Assembly (NCBI RefSeq): GCF_932526225.1
Contig: NC_064034.1
Span: 8,606,001 to 8,666,000, forward strand
Reading direction: 5' to 3'
DNA: 60,000 nucleotides
From: Nematostella vectensis
Lineage: Eukaryota; Cnidaria; Anthozoa; Actiniaria; Edwardsiidae
In this document: in pieces, positions 44,501-57,045 of the stretch
How the letters are laid out: the number at the start of each line of letters is the position of its first letter
Position numbering within the stretch: the stretch's first letter is position 1
Notes under the pieces: model-generated
Databases searched by the model: none
Told to the model about the DNA's origin: nothing
Seen by the model: the letters and a program-made list of their open reading frames with translations, nothing else
Program-made: the position numbers and the translations under genes

Positions 44501-44610
44501 AATGCGTGTTTTATAGTTTTTTTTTTGTTTGTTTGTTTGTTTTCAGGAAGGCACACCAACAGTGTGCCTGCAACCTGCCTCTTAACAAGTTACCCAGGTG
44601 CCCCAGTAAC
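41529..44610. other. Stretch without a recognised gene
   Basis: AT-rich, holding the 26-bp tandem repeat at 42975-43057. No domain-bearing frames seen on either strand. Confidence 0.4.
42975..43057. repeat. 26-bp tandem repeat, 3.2 copies
   Basis: Units starting GACAAGAAAGGGATTTATTT at 42975, 43001 and 43027 are identical, followed by a 5-bp partial copy. Identity of the copies suggests recent expansion. Confidence 0.93.
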
Positions 44611-44782
44611 CTCGTACCCAGACGCCGCGCGATGCATTTTGGGGAGAATGAATTTTAGCGCACGGTGCATGACGGCCAGGATGCGGTTTCGGGGTTCGGA
44701 ATTCGCTTGTCATTTTTTTTCCGTCTCCGCGTCAGGTTTCCCGTGGATGTCCCCGCAACATCAAATAACGACTGGGTACGAG
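44611..44782. mobile_element. MITE-like element, 172 bp, CTCGTACCCA ends
   Basis: CTCGTACCCA at 44611-44620 and TGGGTACGAG at 44773-44782 are perfect inverted ends. The interior is GC-rich compared with its surroundings and begins with GACGCCGCGCGATGC. No coding capacity. I could not define a target-site duplication. Confidence 0.6.
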
Positions 44783-46744
44783 TCTGCAGGTACCCATAAC
44801 CATGAACCTCATGAGAGATGTTATAAGCAAGTTATCAGGATTACCGTAGAGCTCTTAAAAGTCCCCGGTGGGGATGCGGGATTAGATTATTGGAAAGGGA
44901 GAATTCACATGGAGAGGTGCTTATTTCAAAACTTCGGGTCCCCGACATGTCTCTATTGTAACAAGCATAGATGAACAGGACATGCAAATAAATGTTGCAT
45001 ATCTCCTTCTTGTTTGGCATAATTCTATTATTCAATCAATCCGCATTTCCCTATAGCAACAGTATGTTCCTGTTGTGTTAATGCACAGAGAATAGGGACT
45101 GGCAAAACTTCCCCCTACCCACTAAATCCTACAGAGCCTAAAAATAACATATACTGCAACACAAATAACAGAGAAATGGACATTAAAGTATGTCATGGGT
45201 ATTGAATCGCAAAACTCATAAACAATGATTCAACCTAGACTCTGGAGTTTTCTGTGAAGTCAAAGGAATCTTTCCCAGCCCCTAACGGTTAACCACAGGT
45301 AACCCGATTGCTAGGTAAAGACCTAAACGAACAAAATGCAATTGATACACAAAATAAAAGAAAACGAAAAATATATATGTATTATTGGTATAATATAGGG
45401 AATATCAAATCATATAAATTTTATCTTAATATGTATTAAAATAAATTTACTGAATTTTTTTTGCATTACTTTGTGTAACTTCTGTATTTTCAGTTGTTTT
45501 GTTGTTGCTGTAGGATAGTTCTGGTTGAAAAAAATCCTAAACAAACATCTTGCCTCCCCACCCCTCAACCTCATATATCTAATTTCTCGTCCCTTATTGT
45601 TTCTCCAAACAATTTCGCATACGGCCCTTCAAATTCTGAAAACAAAAACCACACATCTGACTTCCATATAAGTGCATTTAGGGGTGATCCTAAAGTACTT
45701 ATTCTAAGTCAAATCAACCAAAAAAATGAAAAAAAAAAAACGAAATCATGTGAGAATTATTTTTTTAAATATGCTGTTCGAATTCGATCAATTTTTTTGT
45801 GCGCACAAAGACTGTAGGGGGTTCCCAAGCATTAGCGAGATTTTGTACTGTCAGTAAAACCGTCCTCGGTCAAAATAGAGAAGGCCGAGTCTTTTGTCAG
45901 AGTACTCATACATTTTTTGAGATTGGAAATAACTATTCACGTATCTCTCCTTGAGATGCTCTTATCATAAAGTCACAAGAGTCTGATGTTTGATTCGTGC
46001 ACAAGAATAACAGCGCGCCCTAATTACGACATAGCATTACCTGTACGGGAGAGAATCTGCAACATGGATGATCATCGACTTGAGCTAGAGTGGTGGTTAA
46101 TACAAGTGTGAGCAAAACACTGACAATCTAAGGTTCGAGCTATTATTGTGGTCTCGATTGTGAGAATTTAATCAACTCGACGCACAGCAGTATTGCCATA
46201 ATAAGTCGGTTTTAATGAAAAATGGAGAAACCATTTACGATACAATTATCAGTAATTACCGCTTCCCTCCTCCCACTCCGCTTATTGGCGTGATAAGAAG
46301 AAAAGATGGTCAAACGAACGTTTACGCTTGCAGTAATATTTGGAAAATAATTATATAAATGTGGTAGTTTTTCGTTAAAATTATATAAATTTTCTAAATA
46401 AAAAATCGAAATCATTGTGTTTGTGTGGTAAGGACAATCGAAAAATCCAATTTGTTATTGTAAACAACAGGAGTGGCTGCCTTCAATTATTCGAGACACC
46501 CACTGTGTTTACTTTCTGTATATTACAAATTAGAGTACTGACGACTAAATAATTTTCCTTCAATCTATCAACGTCTCGAACGTGCCACAGGACGAAATTT
46601 AGCTTGGGGAAAAACAAACATGAGAAAAGTTTTATTGAGCCTGACCACAAGATAAATTCAGGATTTTTTTTCAGTGAAATCTTCTTTCAATCCAGAATCA
46701 TAGTAAGTCTATATAATTGTATGCCACTATAATGGTTCTTAAAC
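44783..46744. other. Stretch without a recognised gene
   Basis: AT-rich; the frame at 45494-45817 is low-complexity and unlikely to code. Confidence 0.4.
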
Positions 46745-49700
46745 TGTGTATATTCGCGTGTCACTAAAATATAGTGTAGACTACCAGTCTAGCGTCACTA
46801 ACATACATAAACCGACCGTGTTCTGTACATTGCGCAACATTATTATACACCAGTCAGCATAGTTCGCCACTAGCATAAACCAGTCCATAGTCTGTGCATA
46901 TTGTGCGCCACTAGTGTAAACCGGTCCGTAGTCTGTGTATATTGTGCGTCATTAGTATAAACATGTCCATAGTCTGTATATATTGTGCGTCATTAGTATA
47001 AACCAATCCATAGTCTGTGTATATTGTGCGTCATTCGTATAAACCAGTCCATGGTCTGTGTATATTGTGCATCACTAGTATAAAACAGTCCATAGTCTGT
47101 GTATATTGTGCGTCACTAGTATAAACCAGTCCATAGTATGTGTATATTGTGCGTCATTAGTTTAGACCAGTCAGTAGTCTGTGTATATTGTGCGTCATTA
47201 GTATAAACCAGTCCATAGTCTGTGTATATTGTGCATCACTAATATAAACCAGTCCATAGTCTGTGTATATTGTGCATTATTAGTATAAACCGGTCCGTAG
47301 CCTGTATATATTGTGCGCCACTAGTATAAACCAATCCATAGTCTGTGTATATTGTGCGTCATTAGTATAAACCAATCCATAGTCTGTGTATATTGTGCGC
47401 CACTAGTATAAACCAATCCATAGTCTGCGTATATTGTGCGTCACTAGTATAAACCAGTCCATAGTCTGTGTATATTGTGCATTATTAGTATAAACCGGTC
47501 CGTAGCCTGTATATATTGTGTGCCACTAGTATAAACCAATCCATAGTCTGCGTATATTGTGCGTCATTAGTATAAACCAGTCCATAATCTGTGTATATTG
47601 TGCGTCATTAGTATAAACCAGTCCATAGTCTGTGTATATTGTGCGCCCTTATTATAAACCAATCCATAGTCTGTGTATATTGTGCGTCATTAGTTTAAAC
47701 CAGTTCATAGACTGTGTATATTGTGTGCCACTAGTATAAACCAATCCGTAGTCTGTGTATATTGTGCGTCATTCGTATAAACCAGTCCATGGTCTGTGTA
47801 TATTGTGCATCACTAGTATAAACCAATCCATAGTCTGTGTATATTGTGCGTCATTCGTATAAACCAGTCCATGGTCTGTGTATATTGTGCATCACTAGTA
47901 TAAGCCAGTCCATAGTCTGTGTATATTGTGCGTCACTAGTATAAACCAGTCCATAGTCTGTGTATATTGTGCGCCCTTAGTATAAAACAATCCATAGTCT
48001 GCGCATATTGTGCGTCATTAGTATAAACCAGTCCGTAGTCTGTGTATATTGTGCGTCAATAGTATAAACTAGTATGTAGTCTGTGTATATTGTGCGCCAC
48101 TAGTATAAACCAGTCCGTACTCTGTGTAAATTGTATGCCCTTAGTATAAACCAGTCCGTACTCTGTGTATTTTGTGCATTATTAGTATAGACCGGTCCGT
48201 AGCCTGTATATATTATGCGTCATTAGTATAAACCAGTCCGTAGTCTGTGTATATTGTGCGTCATTAGTATAAACCAGTCCATAGACTGTGTATATTGTGC
48301 GCCACTAGTATAAACCAGTCTGTACTCTGTGTATATTGTGCTTTTTTAGTATAGACTGGTCCGTAGCCTGTATATATTGTGCGTCATTAGTATAAACCAG
48401 TCCGTAGTCTGTATATATTGTGCGTCATTAGTATAAACCAGTCCGTAGTCTGTGTATATTGTGCGTCATTAGTATAAACTAGTATGTAGTCTGTGTATAT
48501 TGTGCATCACTAGTATAAACCAATCCATAGTCTGTGTATATTGTGCGTCATTCGTATAAACCAGTCCATGGTCTGTGTATATTGTGCATCACTAGTATAA
48601 ACCAGTCCATAGTCTGTGTATATTGTGCGTCACTAGTATAAACCAGTCCATAGTATGTGTATATTGTGCATCATTAGTTTAGACCGGTCCATAGTCTGTG
48701 TATATTGTGCATCACTAGTATAAACCAGTCCATAGTCTGTGTATATTGTGCGTCACTAGTATAAACCAGTCCATAGTCTGTGTATATTGTGCGCCCTTAG
48801 TATAAACCAATCCATAGTCTGCGCATATTGTGCGTCATTAGTATAAACCAGTCCGTAGTCTGTGTATATTGTGAGTCATTAGTATAAACTAGTATGTAGT
48901 CTGTGTATATTGTGCGTCATTAGTTTAGACCAGTCAGTAGTCTGTGTATATTGTGCGTCATTAGTATAAACCAGTCAATAGTCTGTGTATATTGTGCGTC
49001 ATTAGTATAAACCAGTCCATACTCTGTGTATATTGTGCATTATTAGTATAAACCGGTCCGTAGCCTGTATATATTGTGCGTCATTAGTATAAACCAGTCC
49101 GTAGTCTGTGTATATTGTGCGTAATTAGTAGAAACTAGTATGTAGTCTGTGTATATTGTGCGCCACTAGTATAAACCAGTCCGTACTCTGTGTAAAACAG
49201 TCCATAGTCTGTTTATACTGTGCATAATTAGCATAGACCGGTCCATAGTCCGACCGTCCATGGTCTGTGCATATTGTGCGCCATTATTATAGACCAGTCC
49301 ATAGTCTGTGCATATTTAGCGCCACTAGTATAAACCAGTCCGTAGTCTGTGTATATAGTGCGTCATCAGTACAGACCAGTCCATAGTCTGTGTATATTGT
49401 GCGCAACTAGTATAAACCCGTCCGTAGTCTGTGTATATAGTGCGTCATCAGGACAGACAGTCCATAGTCTGTGCGCCCTTATCATAAACCAATCCATAGT
49501 CTTTGTATATTGTGCGTCATTAGTATAAACCAGTCCATAGTCTGTGTATATTGTGCATCACTAGTATAAACCAGTCCATAGTCTGTGTATATTGTGCATC
49601 ACTAGTATAAACCAATCCATAGTCTGTGTATATTGTGCGTCACTAGTATAAACCAGTCCATAGTATGTGTATATTGTGCGTCATTAGTTTAGACCAGTCC

Positions 49701-50466
49701 ATAGTCTGTGTATATTGTGCGCCCTTAGTATAAACCAATCCATAGTCTGCGCATATTGTGCGTCATTAGTATAAACTAGTATGTAGTCTGTGTATATTGT
49801 GCGTCATTGGTATAAACCAGTCAATAGACTGTGTATATTGTGCGCCACTAGTATAAACCAGTCCGTACTCTGTGTATATTGTGCTTTTTTAGTATAGACT
49901 GGTCCGTAGCCTGTATATATTGTGCGTCATTAGTAGAAACCAGTCCGTAGTCTGTGTATATTGTGCGTCATTAGTATAAACTAGTATGTAGTCTGTGTGT
50001 ATTGTGCGCCACTAGTATAAACCAGTCCGTACTCTGTGTAAATTTTACGCCCTAAGTATAAACTAGTCCGTACTCTGTGTATATTGTGCATTATTAGTAT
50101 AGACCGGTCCGTAGCCTGTATATATTGTGCGTCATTAGTATAAACCAGTCCATAGTCTGTGTATATTGTGCATTATTAGTATAGACCGGTCCGTAGCCTG
50201 TATATATTGTGCGTCACTAGTATAAACCAGTCCATAGTCTGCGTATATTGTGCGTCACTAGTATAAACCAATCCATAGTCTTTGTATATTGTGCGTCATT
50301 AGTATAAACCAGTCCATAGTCTGTGTATATTGTGCATCACTAGTATAAACCAGTCCATAGTATGTGTATATTGTGCATTATTAGTATAGACCGGTCAGTA
50401 GCCTGTATATATTGTGCGTCATTAGTATAAACCAGTCAATAGTCTGTGTATATTGTGCGACACTAG
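46745..50466. repeat. 41-bp minisatellite array, about 90 units
   Basis: The consensus unit is AGTATAAACCAGTCCATAGT plus CTGTGTATATTGTGCGTCATT (41 bp). The spacing is exactly 41 bp where I measured it. Left-edge units (46745-46880) are decayed. Variants mark sub-types: CCA/CCG, CATTAGT/CACTAGT/CCCTTAGT/CATTCGT, and a CTAGTATG form. Some variants recur in the same order, suggesting higher-order units. 41 is not divisible by 3, and stops are frequent, so it is non-coding. Confidence 0.98.
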
Positions 50467-50531
50467 CGGAGGAGGCTAAGTGCATCTGTGCATTTTCGGG
50501 GATTCTCAGGGACGGGAAAGCAGCCACACAA

Positions 50532-50580
50532 CCCCCCCCCCCCCCCCCAAAAAAAAACAACAACAACAACAACAACAAAC
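50532..50580. repeat. Poly-C, poly-A, (CAA)n composite
   Basis: C(17), A(9), then CAACAA repeats. It lies just after the minisatellite. Confidence 0.95.
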
Positions 50581-50942
50581 GGACAAGAGGTGTGTTGGGG
50601 AGTCGGGGAGAGTGTAACAGCAACGGGTGAGGCGATAAAAAACTTTGAGAGGATGAAAAACGTCTAACTGTTATGCTTAACGTGAATGTTTCACGAGTAC
50701 ATACTTGTATTAATTCATACAAAAATAAAATGAATAAAACTAAAATAATCAAATAATAACAATGATGTTTTAACATTATCGACCATCACAATTACTCTTT
50801 CACGCCTGTTATGCCTTTGTGCCTATTTGTTTACAATGATTACATTTAGAACTTTTCTAAATTACAGGGCAATTCAGTTCGAAGGTAGAGTGAGGTCTTT
50901 GTGGGTCTATGAAGATCCACGAGCACAAGAAAAGTGAGAAAT

Positions 50943-51977
50943 CTACGAGGTTTCCTTGATACTAGTGGCAGCATACTGCACGCTCAATTCTCGTCCGCTA
51001 AGAGCATCAAAGTCATGGTTCTGTGCCTTCCTACACCTCAACATACTGTACATCGTGGCTCGAAGCTCACGGTTACGCCAACAGTATATTAACGGACTCA
51101 GCAAGGAGTTGGTAAACACTAACAAATCAGTCCACGGGAAAACGTTATAATAAAACACGTACTCTCCGTCGATTAGGATCATAGCCATAGTGGAGCCGAC
51201 AAGAGGCAGGTAGCAAAGAAGCACGGACCCCACAATGAAGGCGGTGTTGCGCGCAATCTTGGCCTCCCTGGAGGAGTACCCGAGCCTTCCTGTGCGCTTT
51301 TTGTTGCGGAGTTCGCTACCAGCGCTTGATACAGACGTGAGAGAGATTTGAACATGATGATGACGGGCGAGCTTGAAAATCTTCACCTGGGAAACCACGA
51401 TGATCGCGATGACCGAGACGATAAGGGCCGAGGAGATGTAGTAAAACGAGCGCGTGTCGAGCCCCGCGAATCTGGAGATGGGCAGGAGCATCCACGTGCC
51501 GGCGCATAGTGCCGCGGAGCACACCAGTTTACGCACAGTCACGTGCTGGTTATAGCGAAATGGGAAAAAAAGGGCGAGAAAGCGCTCGCAGGAGACAAGG
51601 GTTATCAGAATGAATGACATCCCTATAGAGATATTCCACGTGGTGCGATACGCGAGCGTCAACCAGCACAGGTACACCTCGCTAGTCTCCAGGCTCCTGC
51701 GGATGATATAGAGAGGCTCGGTAACAAGGCCTATCATGAGGTCGTTCAGGGAGAGAGCTTGAAGTAAAATATTAGAATGGACGCGCAAGGAGCGATTTTT
51801 AACAATTGCCGCGCAAACCAGGCTGTTTGCCAAGACTCCACTCACTGATAAGATGCCTGTCAAAATGCAGGTTACCACGGTTACCACGTAACTAAGGGTG
51901 ACCGGCTTGGCCATGTAGTACGTCAAGAACAAGCATTGTTTTGATTCCAAGGCCGTTGAGTTAACTAAGACGTCCAT
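50943..51977 (-). CDS. Rhodopsin-class (class A) GPCR 3, single exon, divergent
   Basis: Intronless 344-residue receptor with seven hydrophobic segments. Landmarks: sequon at Asn6, Asn51 in TM1 (VLANSLV), SLND with Asp79 in TM2, Cys104, Trp162 in TM4. Motifs differ from the standard: CERF (130-133) in place of DRY, CYLP (255-258) with Tyr for the toggle Trp, and SPLIY (294-298) in place of NPxxY. The second extracellular loop has no Cys. The SPLIYCWRNRELR ending resembles adenosine/melanocortin-like receptors that are numerous in anthozoans; that placement is tentative. It is only distantly related to the other two receptors here. The intracellular loop 3 is Ser-rich with RNKKR. Ligand unknown. 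Confidence 0.94.
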   Translation of the reverse strand: MDVLVNSTALESKQCLFLTYYMAKPVTLSYVVTVVTCILTGILSVSGVLANSLVCAAIVKNRSLRVHSNILLQALSLNDLMIGLVTEPLYIIRRSLETSEVYLCWLTLAYRTTWNISIGMSFILITLVSCERFLALFFPFRYNQHVTVRKLVCSAALCAGTWMLLPISRFAGLDTRSFYYISSALIVSVIAIIVVSQVKIFKLARHHHVQISLTSVSSAGSELRNKKRTGRLGYSSREAKIARNTAFIVGSVLLCYLPLVGSTMAMILIDGEYVFYYNVFPWTDLLVFTNSLLSPLIYCWRNRELRATMYSMLRCRKAQNHDFDALSGRELSVQYAATSIKETS

Positions 51978-53915
51978 AGCGTGTTCCTTCGATCGGAAAA
52001 CCGCGGTAAACCGGTCTTATTATGACTTCATAAAAATACACCAGGCTCTAGGTAGGGGGTCGACGACCAAAGTGTCCTCCTCAAAGGCACGTCAAGAAAT
52101 ATCTACACTTTAAGTTACGTATAAGTAGTTAACCGGATCCACAGAATACCTGGGGGTTTTGTCTCGCTTGTTATCTTGATTAGACCGATTCCCACGCTCA
52201 ATGAGAAAATCCTCCTCTCATCCGAAAACCATTATGCAGCGGACTTGCGATATTTGCGTTGCTAATAGGACTCTGCTCCGACGATTAAAAGAGGACAAGC
52301 AGAAGGTGAAAACAATTAAAACCAAGGATTTCGCTGAGCTCACGTATTCTCTTCCGTATTTGCCTCTTAATTAGGCTTTTACTGTTTGTGTTGGTGAAAT
52401 TTGAGAGGAGAGATTGATGGAAGTGCAGCGCCACCCAAACTTGCTAGTACAAACGAAACAGGTGAACTCCCAGACAAGGTTAACAATCACTCATTCAGAC
52501 CAATTCACTTGGCTTCCCTTTGTCCCGAAGATATTTAATATGCTTTCTTCTTTGTAAGTAACAGCGCTGTGGACTAAATTATTCACTCGACATAAAAGTG
52601 CAAGGAAGCCAAGCGACAGTGCAGCAGAGCAAATATTGATTTGAGGGTGTTACTGTAAAATGGAGTGTTTCGCAACGTGAGTGTTGCCATGCCAAGTGGG
52701 CCTTTCACGCTCCTATCAGACGATCTCAGCACAATGTGTTTCGGGTTTATCCATTCAACAGATTTCTCCATTCAAAGTACCGCGTCCCGATGGCGATTCC
52801 GAATGAGAGACATCGACCTTGCAGTCAAATGAGATGTGTGCACGTTTCCGTGCTCTCGTTTAGTTCCGAGTGCTGGTTTCCCGTTGTGCGATGTGGCTTC
52901 AGGGTTGTGCAAACACACTATGCAAATATCCCCGAACTGACACCAAATTGAATTCCTCAAGAATTATTGAAACCACATCAAAATTGAATGAGAATTAATA
53001 TCAAACCAAGAAGGCCGACGCCTCTATGACAGAACTGTGTTTTACAACATAAATTATTAAAAAAAAAAAACTTCAATCAAACAATGATTGGGGTGTTCTT
53101 TGATCATTGGAGCCCTGGGAAATTGAATTTCCCTGGAACAGATATTGCTTTGATGGCTGTAATAAAAATCGATTGAGCAAAACATTTATTTCACAGAAAC
53201 CAAGTACAAGGAGTACCACATAATGATAAAAACGCGTTTTTTTAAATTAAATTATTGATTTATTAAAAGATGAATAAACACATTTCCCTACTCTAGCTCT
53301 TGGTAATGTAACAATACAACAGAGTGTTATTTACGTAACAGTAAGAAAACAACATTTGTTCCTTCGAAAATAATCAATTTGGCAACAGTTGCGCGCTTAA
53401 CCTTCTTAAATAATGCATTGAAACGAGAAAAACAAATCTCAGAAAGCACAAAGAGAGGTAAAATATAAGTGAAATAGTGCATAATTCTATTATAACAAGC
53501 GAAGCCTGCGGCGCTTGAATAACAAGCTCAGTCGATCTACAGCAGGTATCTTCATAAGCGGAGGAAGACCTAGAGGTGACATTTGGAAGAGCCCGGATGT
53601 TCAAACAGACAGATGTTCGGTGAAGGGTAAGTCATGCATTATGACAAGTACACGACTCTTAATTTAAACCGAGGGAATAGAAGAGCCCCAAAATAGCCCG
53701 GGAATGGATCTCAAAAAGCTAGTTGTTCAAAGCAAATGCCAAGGCAAATATCGTTGTCCAAACGAAAAAGAAATAGATAGTGCTAAATATAATAAACTTG
53801 GCGCTGAAATTACATTATTTATTTGCAGAAACAGGGAATGGTTGGCGTTTGTACAAAATGTAATCAAACAAAAGAAACGGATAAAAAAGATGGTTGATCA
53901 AGGAATATGTTTTAA
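51978..53915. other. 5' flank of GPCR 3 and non-coding stretch
   Basis: No gene recognised. Short frames near 52580-52960 on both strands overlap each other and have no recognisable domains. Confidence 0.4.
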
Positions 53916-54740
53916 GCAAAATGTAACAACTAACGCAAAATGTAATCTTAACGCGAAATGTAATAAAATATTTAACGCGAAATGTAATAATTCAAAATGT
54001 AATAACTTTATCTATTGACTAATAGTTAAATGTTCTAATAATATTAGGAAAAAAATGAAATGTTAACACGTAGAGACAAACGGAAGGAATCGTTTAGTCA
54101 GAGAAAGGCAGTGCGACATAAACGTGCATTGTTTTTGCCTTGGCTTCCAGGGGTATTGTTGGTATGGTGTGACATTATTCCCGATTTTATGACAAAGTCC
54201 AGGGTGTATATAAATTCGGAACAGGTCTAATGAAAAATATAAGAAATCAATGAAAAAAAGTCATGATATAAAAATTACCACTGAGGTTATAATGGTTTTG
54301 CAGTCATGTTGCGCGTTGTGTCTAGAATTTGCCTGATTCAATGATAGTGGCCTCCTCTGCAATTTCCATTTCATATACTAAATATAACTAAAATCTCACA
54401 GTATCGCAGCTTTATAGACCATGATCTAGGGGGGATTCGCCATCTCAGGTTGCTGACAGAACCACTGCCAAGTATTTGGAGAGACCGAGACCAACCGTCG
54501 ATTCGAGATGGATTACTACAACTGGTGCCGTCCTGTCTATTTTCTTAGTACAGCTTTTATCTATTGGTTTATAGTCATTTGATGTTATTACATTTTGCGT
54601 TATTACATTACGCGTTAAATCAATTATAACATTTTGCGTTAAAATTATTACATTTCGCGTTAAACATGTATTACATTTTGCGTTGAAAATTATTAAATTT
54701 CGCGTTAAGATTACATTTTGCGTTAGTTATTACATTTTGC
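53916..54740. mobile_element. TIR element with repeated GCRAAATGTAAT motifs, about 825 bp
   Basis: The left end (from 53916) and the reverse complement of the right end (to about 54740) share GCAAAATGTAA-AACTAACG, CAAAATGTAATCTTAACGCG and AAAT, nearly identical over about 45 bp. Both ends then continue with more copies of AACGCAAAATGTAAT / AACGCGAAATGTAAT. The right end has more copies than the left. The ~550-bp centre is not coding, so this is a non-autonomous DNA element. The exact borders are uncertain because flanking sequence is weakly similar too. Confidence 0.75.
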
Positions 54741-56551
54741 GTCGTAACAATATGTCCAAACAAGTGAATAAATTTCTAGTAAAAATATGTTAAAAAGGGA
54801 ATTGCTCGAGCCGCATAATAATTAAATAAAGTACGAATAAAGTCTTTACGGAAAAGGCGGTATATTTATGCTTAATGTTTATTTAACCTATCCAATAGTG
54901 ATGCCATGTGATTGATATTTGCTTGAATAAGAGATACCGGTACCTCAAAGGCACCAAATCCACCATAAGATTATGAATGATATTTATTGATTCAAAATTA
55001 TTTTCAAAATATCAATATAACAATAATAGCTCTTAAAAGAGAAGACTTAAGTAAAGGGTATTAGTGATGAACGGAACACGTGAAATAGCAAAAAAAAAGC
55101 AACCAAAATAAGAATCCTGATAGTGCGTCAAGAAGACCTATCCCACGTTTCTTTGCGAGCCTAGTTTCCATAATGGCGGGAACTAAAAAAAAATCATTAT
55201 CGGGATACTTCCCACCATTAAAACAAATGAGAGATAAATGCCAGCGGCAAGGTTAATATAAACAATGTACATTGCGGGTTAATTGAGACTCAAAAACCAA
55301 AATATCCGACACCAAAGTGGTGCTCATTGTTACGCTTTGGCGTATTCATTAAGTCTCATTGTCGAATCTGTCGAAGAATCAATTTGAAAGAATAGCCAGA
55401 TTAATTTAAAGTTTTATCACTGCCACGCTGCAGACACTGTTCTTTGTCTGAGAAGCATTGCGATGCAAAGTGGATTTTTTTCACAACCCCATTAACCATC
55501 AATCCTACTGACTGAAAGTCCCCCCCCCCTTCTAAAGCGTCTTTAGAATATAAATAAAATTTAATGTGTAAATCCCTAATAAGAAGGCCTAATAAAAAAT
55601 TATATTCACTAAACCTCCACTACTATATTACTTGAGCATCTTAATAGCATACAAGACAACGTACGGGTGAAGACAGTATAGATATCCATATATGAACCCC
55701 ATTCACCAATATGAGTCAGGGACAGTAAAAAAAGCATACATAAAGTTATGTCCCCAGATAGGCATCGGTCATAGGCATATTAGCAGGTGTTACGGCGGTG
55801 CTCCATGTATGATATGCGATGTGTTCCCGCCCAGAAATGGCCAAGTCACTGCTGACCGGGGACACCATCAGCATGTACAAATGTACCTTTCATGCCATTC
55901 CTTACGCTCAAATTGTAGAGAAGATTGTGAGTGCCGTGACGTCATGACGCGTCGCCAAGTGTGTCGGGTTTTGCTCCGTGATGGAACATAGTTTTTCGTA
56001 TGGAATTGATCAGTTTGTATGGATCTACGTTCACGTTCGGCGTCTGAAGAATAAAACAAAAACAAAAATCAATCTCTTTCAATGTATTGCTATGTATTGA
56101 ATGCCCCTTCTCTTCGTCTGCGCAACAAATTCTCCAGACCTTATTCTGCTCCCAAGTACTCCTCCCTTTCCCCATTGCTGGGTAACGTTTCACTAAGGTT
56201 TTCTTTTGGAACCAAATCAAATGCACTTTTATTTTGAAGACTTGAGCCTGACAACAATGTTGTTAATTATTTTTTATTTAGCATTGCTAATCAAATGCAA
56301 CATTTCCCGTAGAAATGGGGGAGGTGTTTGTTGTCCAATACACCGACAAATTTTATGCTTGGCATTCTCTAAAACATTCGAGGCCACTGGGCGCGTATTA
56401 GTGAGGTAAAACAATGTAAGAGAACAATGCCATTCATACATTTGTCAGAGTAATGAACTAGTAAGGTGGGTTTGACCAATACACCGACAAATTTTTCAAG
56501 AATGTAGGTGATCAGTCGTCGCCCACGGAAGATCGTCAAAGGCCATTGAAA
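54741..56551. other. Stretch without a recognised gene
   Basis: AT-rich. The plus-strand frame at 55692-55991 shows no domain similarity. The phrase ATACACCGACAAATTTT occurs at about 56338 and 56480, a small direct repeat. Confidence 0.4.
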
Positions 56552-56711
56552 GGACGTAAGCGCAAGCGCAATTTCACGTAATTTCCCGATTCTCACTGGA
56601 ACGCAAGCGTAATAGAACGAAACTGCTTGATTTTCTTGCGCTTGCGCTTGTGTTTGACCGATTCTCACTTGAGTTGCGCTTCCGTTTGCGCTTACGCTTG
56701 CGCTTGCGTCC
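56552..56711. mobile_element. MITE-like element rich in GCGCTT/AAGCGC
   Basis: The left end GGACGTAAGCGCAAGCGCAA and the reverse complement of the right end GGACGCAAGCGCAAGCGTAA form inverted repeats. Inside, CCGATTCTCACT occurs twice and several further GCGCTTGCGCTT copies lie on both strands. The element is 160 bp and non-coding. Confidence 0.7.
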
Positions 56712-56865
56712 TAATAAGAACCAACCTTAAAGATCTTCCTGATTTTTAACGGCTCATGTTTTGCTACTTACTCCAAACAGCTCAATGGAACTTATATCAG
56801 CACGCGTTCTAGAATAAAAGACAACTACAAGTTACGAGATATGACGTAAAACGCACATTTGCTAG

Positions 56866-57045
56866 TCCGCTTAGCAGCCGCTCTTGGGGTCAGCGTTTCA
56901 GACTGATGGGAGGGAAACGTTGTGTGACAGCCTGCTAAGCAGCCTCTCTTAGAGTCTGTCATGTAACGTTTCAGTGTGGGGGAAAAAAAACGTTGCATGA
57001 CAGTATGCTAAGCAGCAGTTCTTAGTGTCAGTCACGCAATGTTTG
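56866..57045. repeat. Diverged tandem repeat, three copies of about 64-75 bp
   Basis: CTTAGCAGCCGCTCTTGGGG, GCTAAGCAGCCTCTCTTAGA and GCTAAGCAGCAGTTCTTAGT mark the three units near 56869, 56933 and 57008. Each is followed by GTC-G/C-ACG and a GTTTCAG/GTTTGTG segment, and units 1-2 also by AACGTTG-TGACAG. Confidence 0.75.

Noticed and set aside
44357-44974. 205-codon plus-strand open frame
   Set aside because: It runs through the MITE at 44611-44782 and T-rich simple sequence, so its length is most likely chance.
46745-50466. CRISPR-like array
   Set aside because: The units are contiguous 41-bp tandem repeats without unique spacers, and the window is an animal genome.
50381-50776. 131-codon minus-strand open frame
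   Set aside because: It reads through the minisatellite end and the poly-C/poly-A tract (poly-Gly, poly-Leu), so it is a low-complexity artefact.
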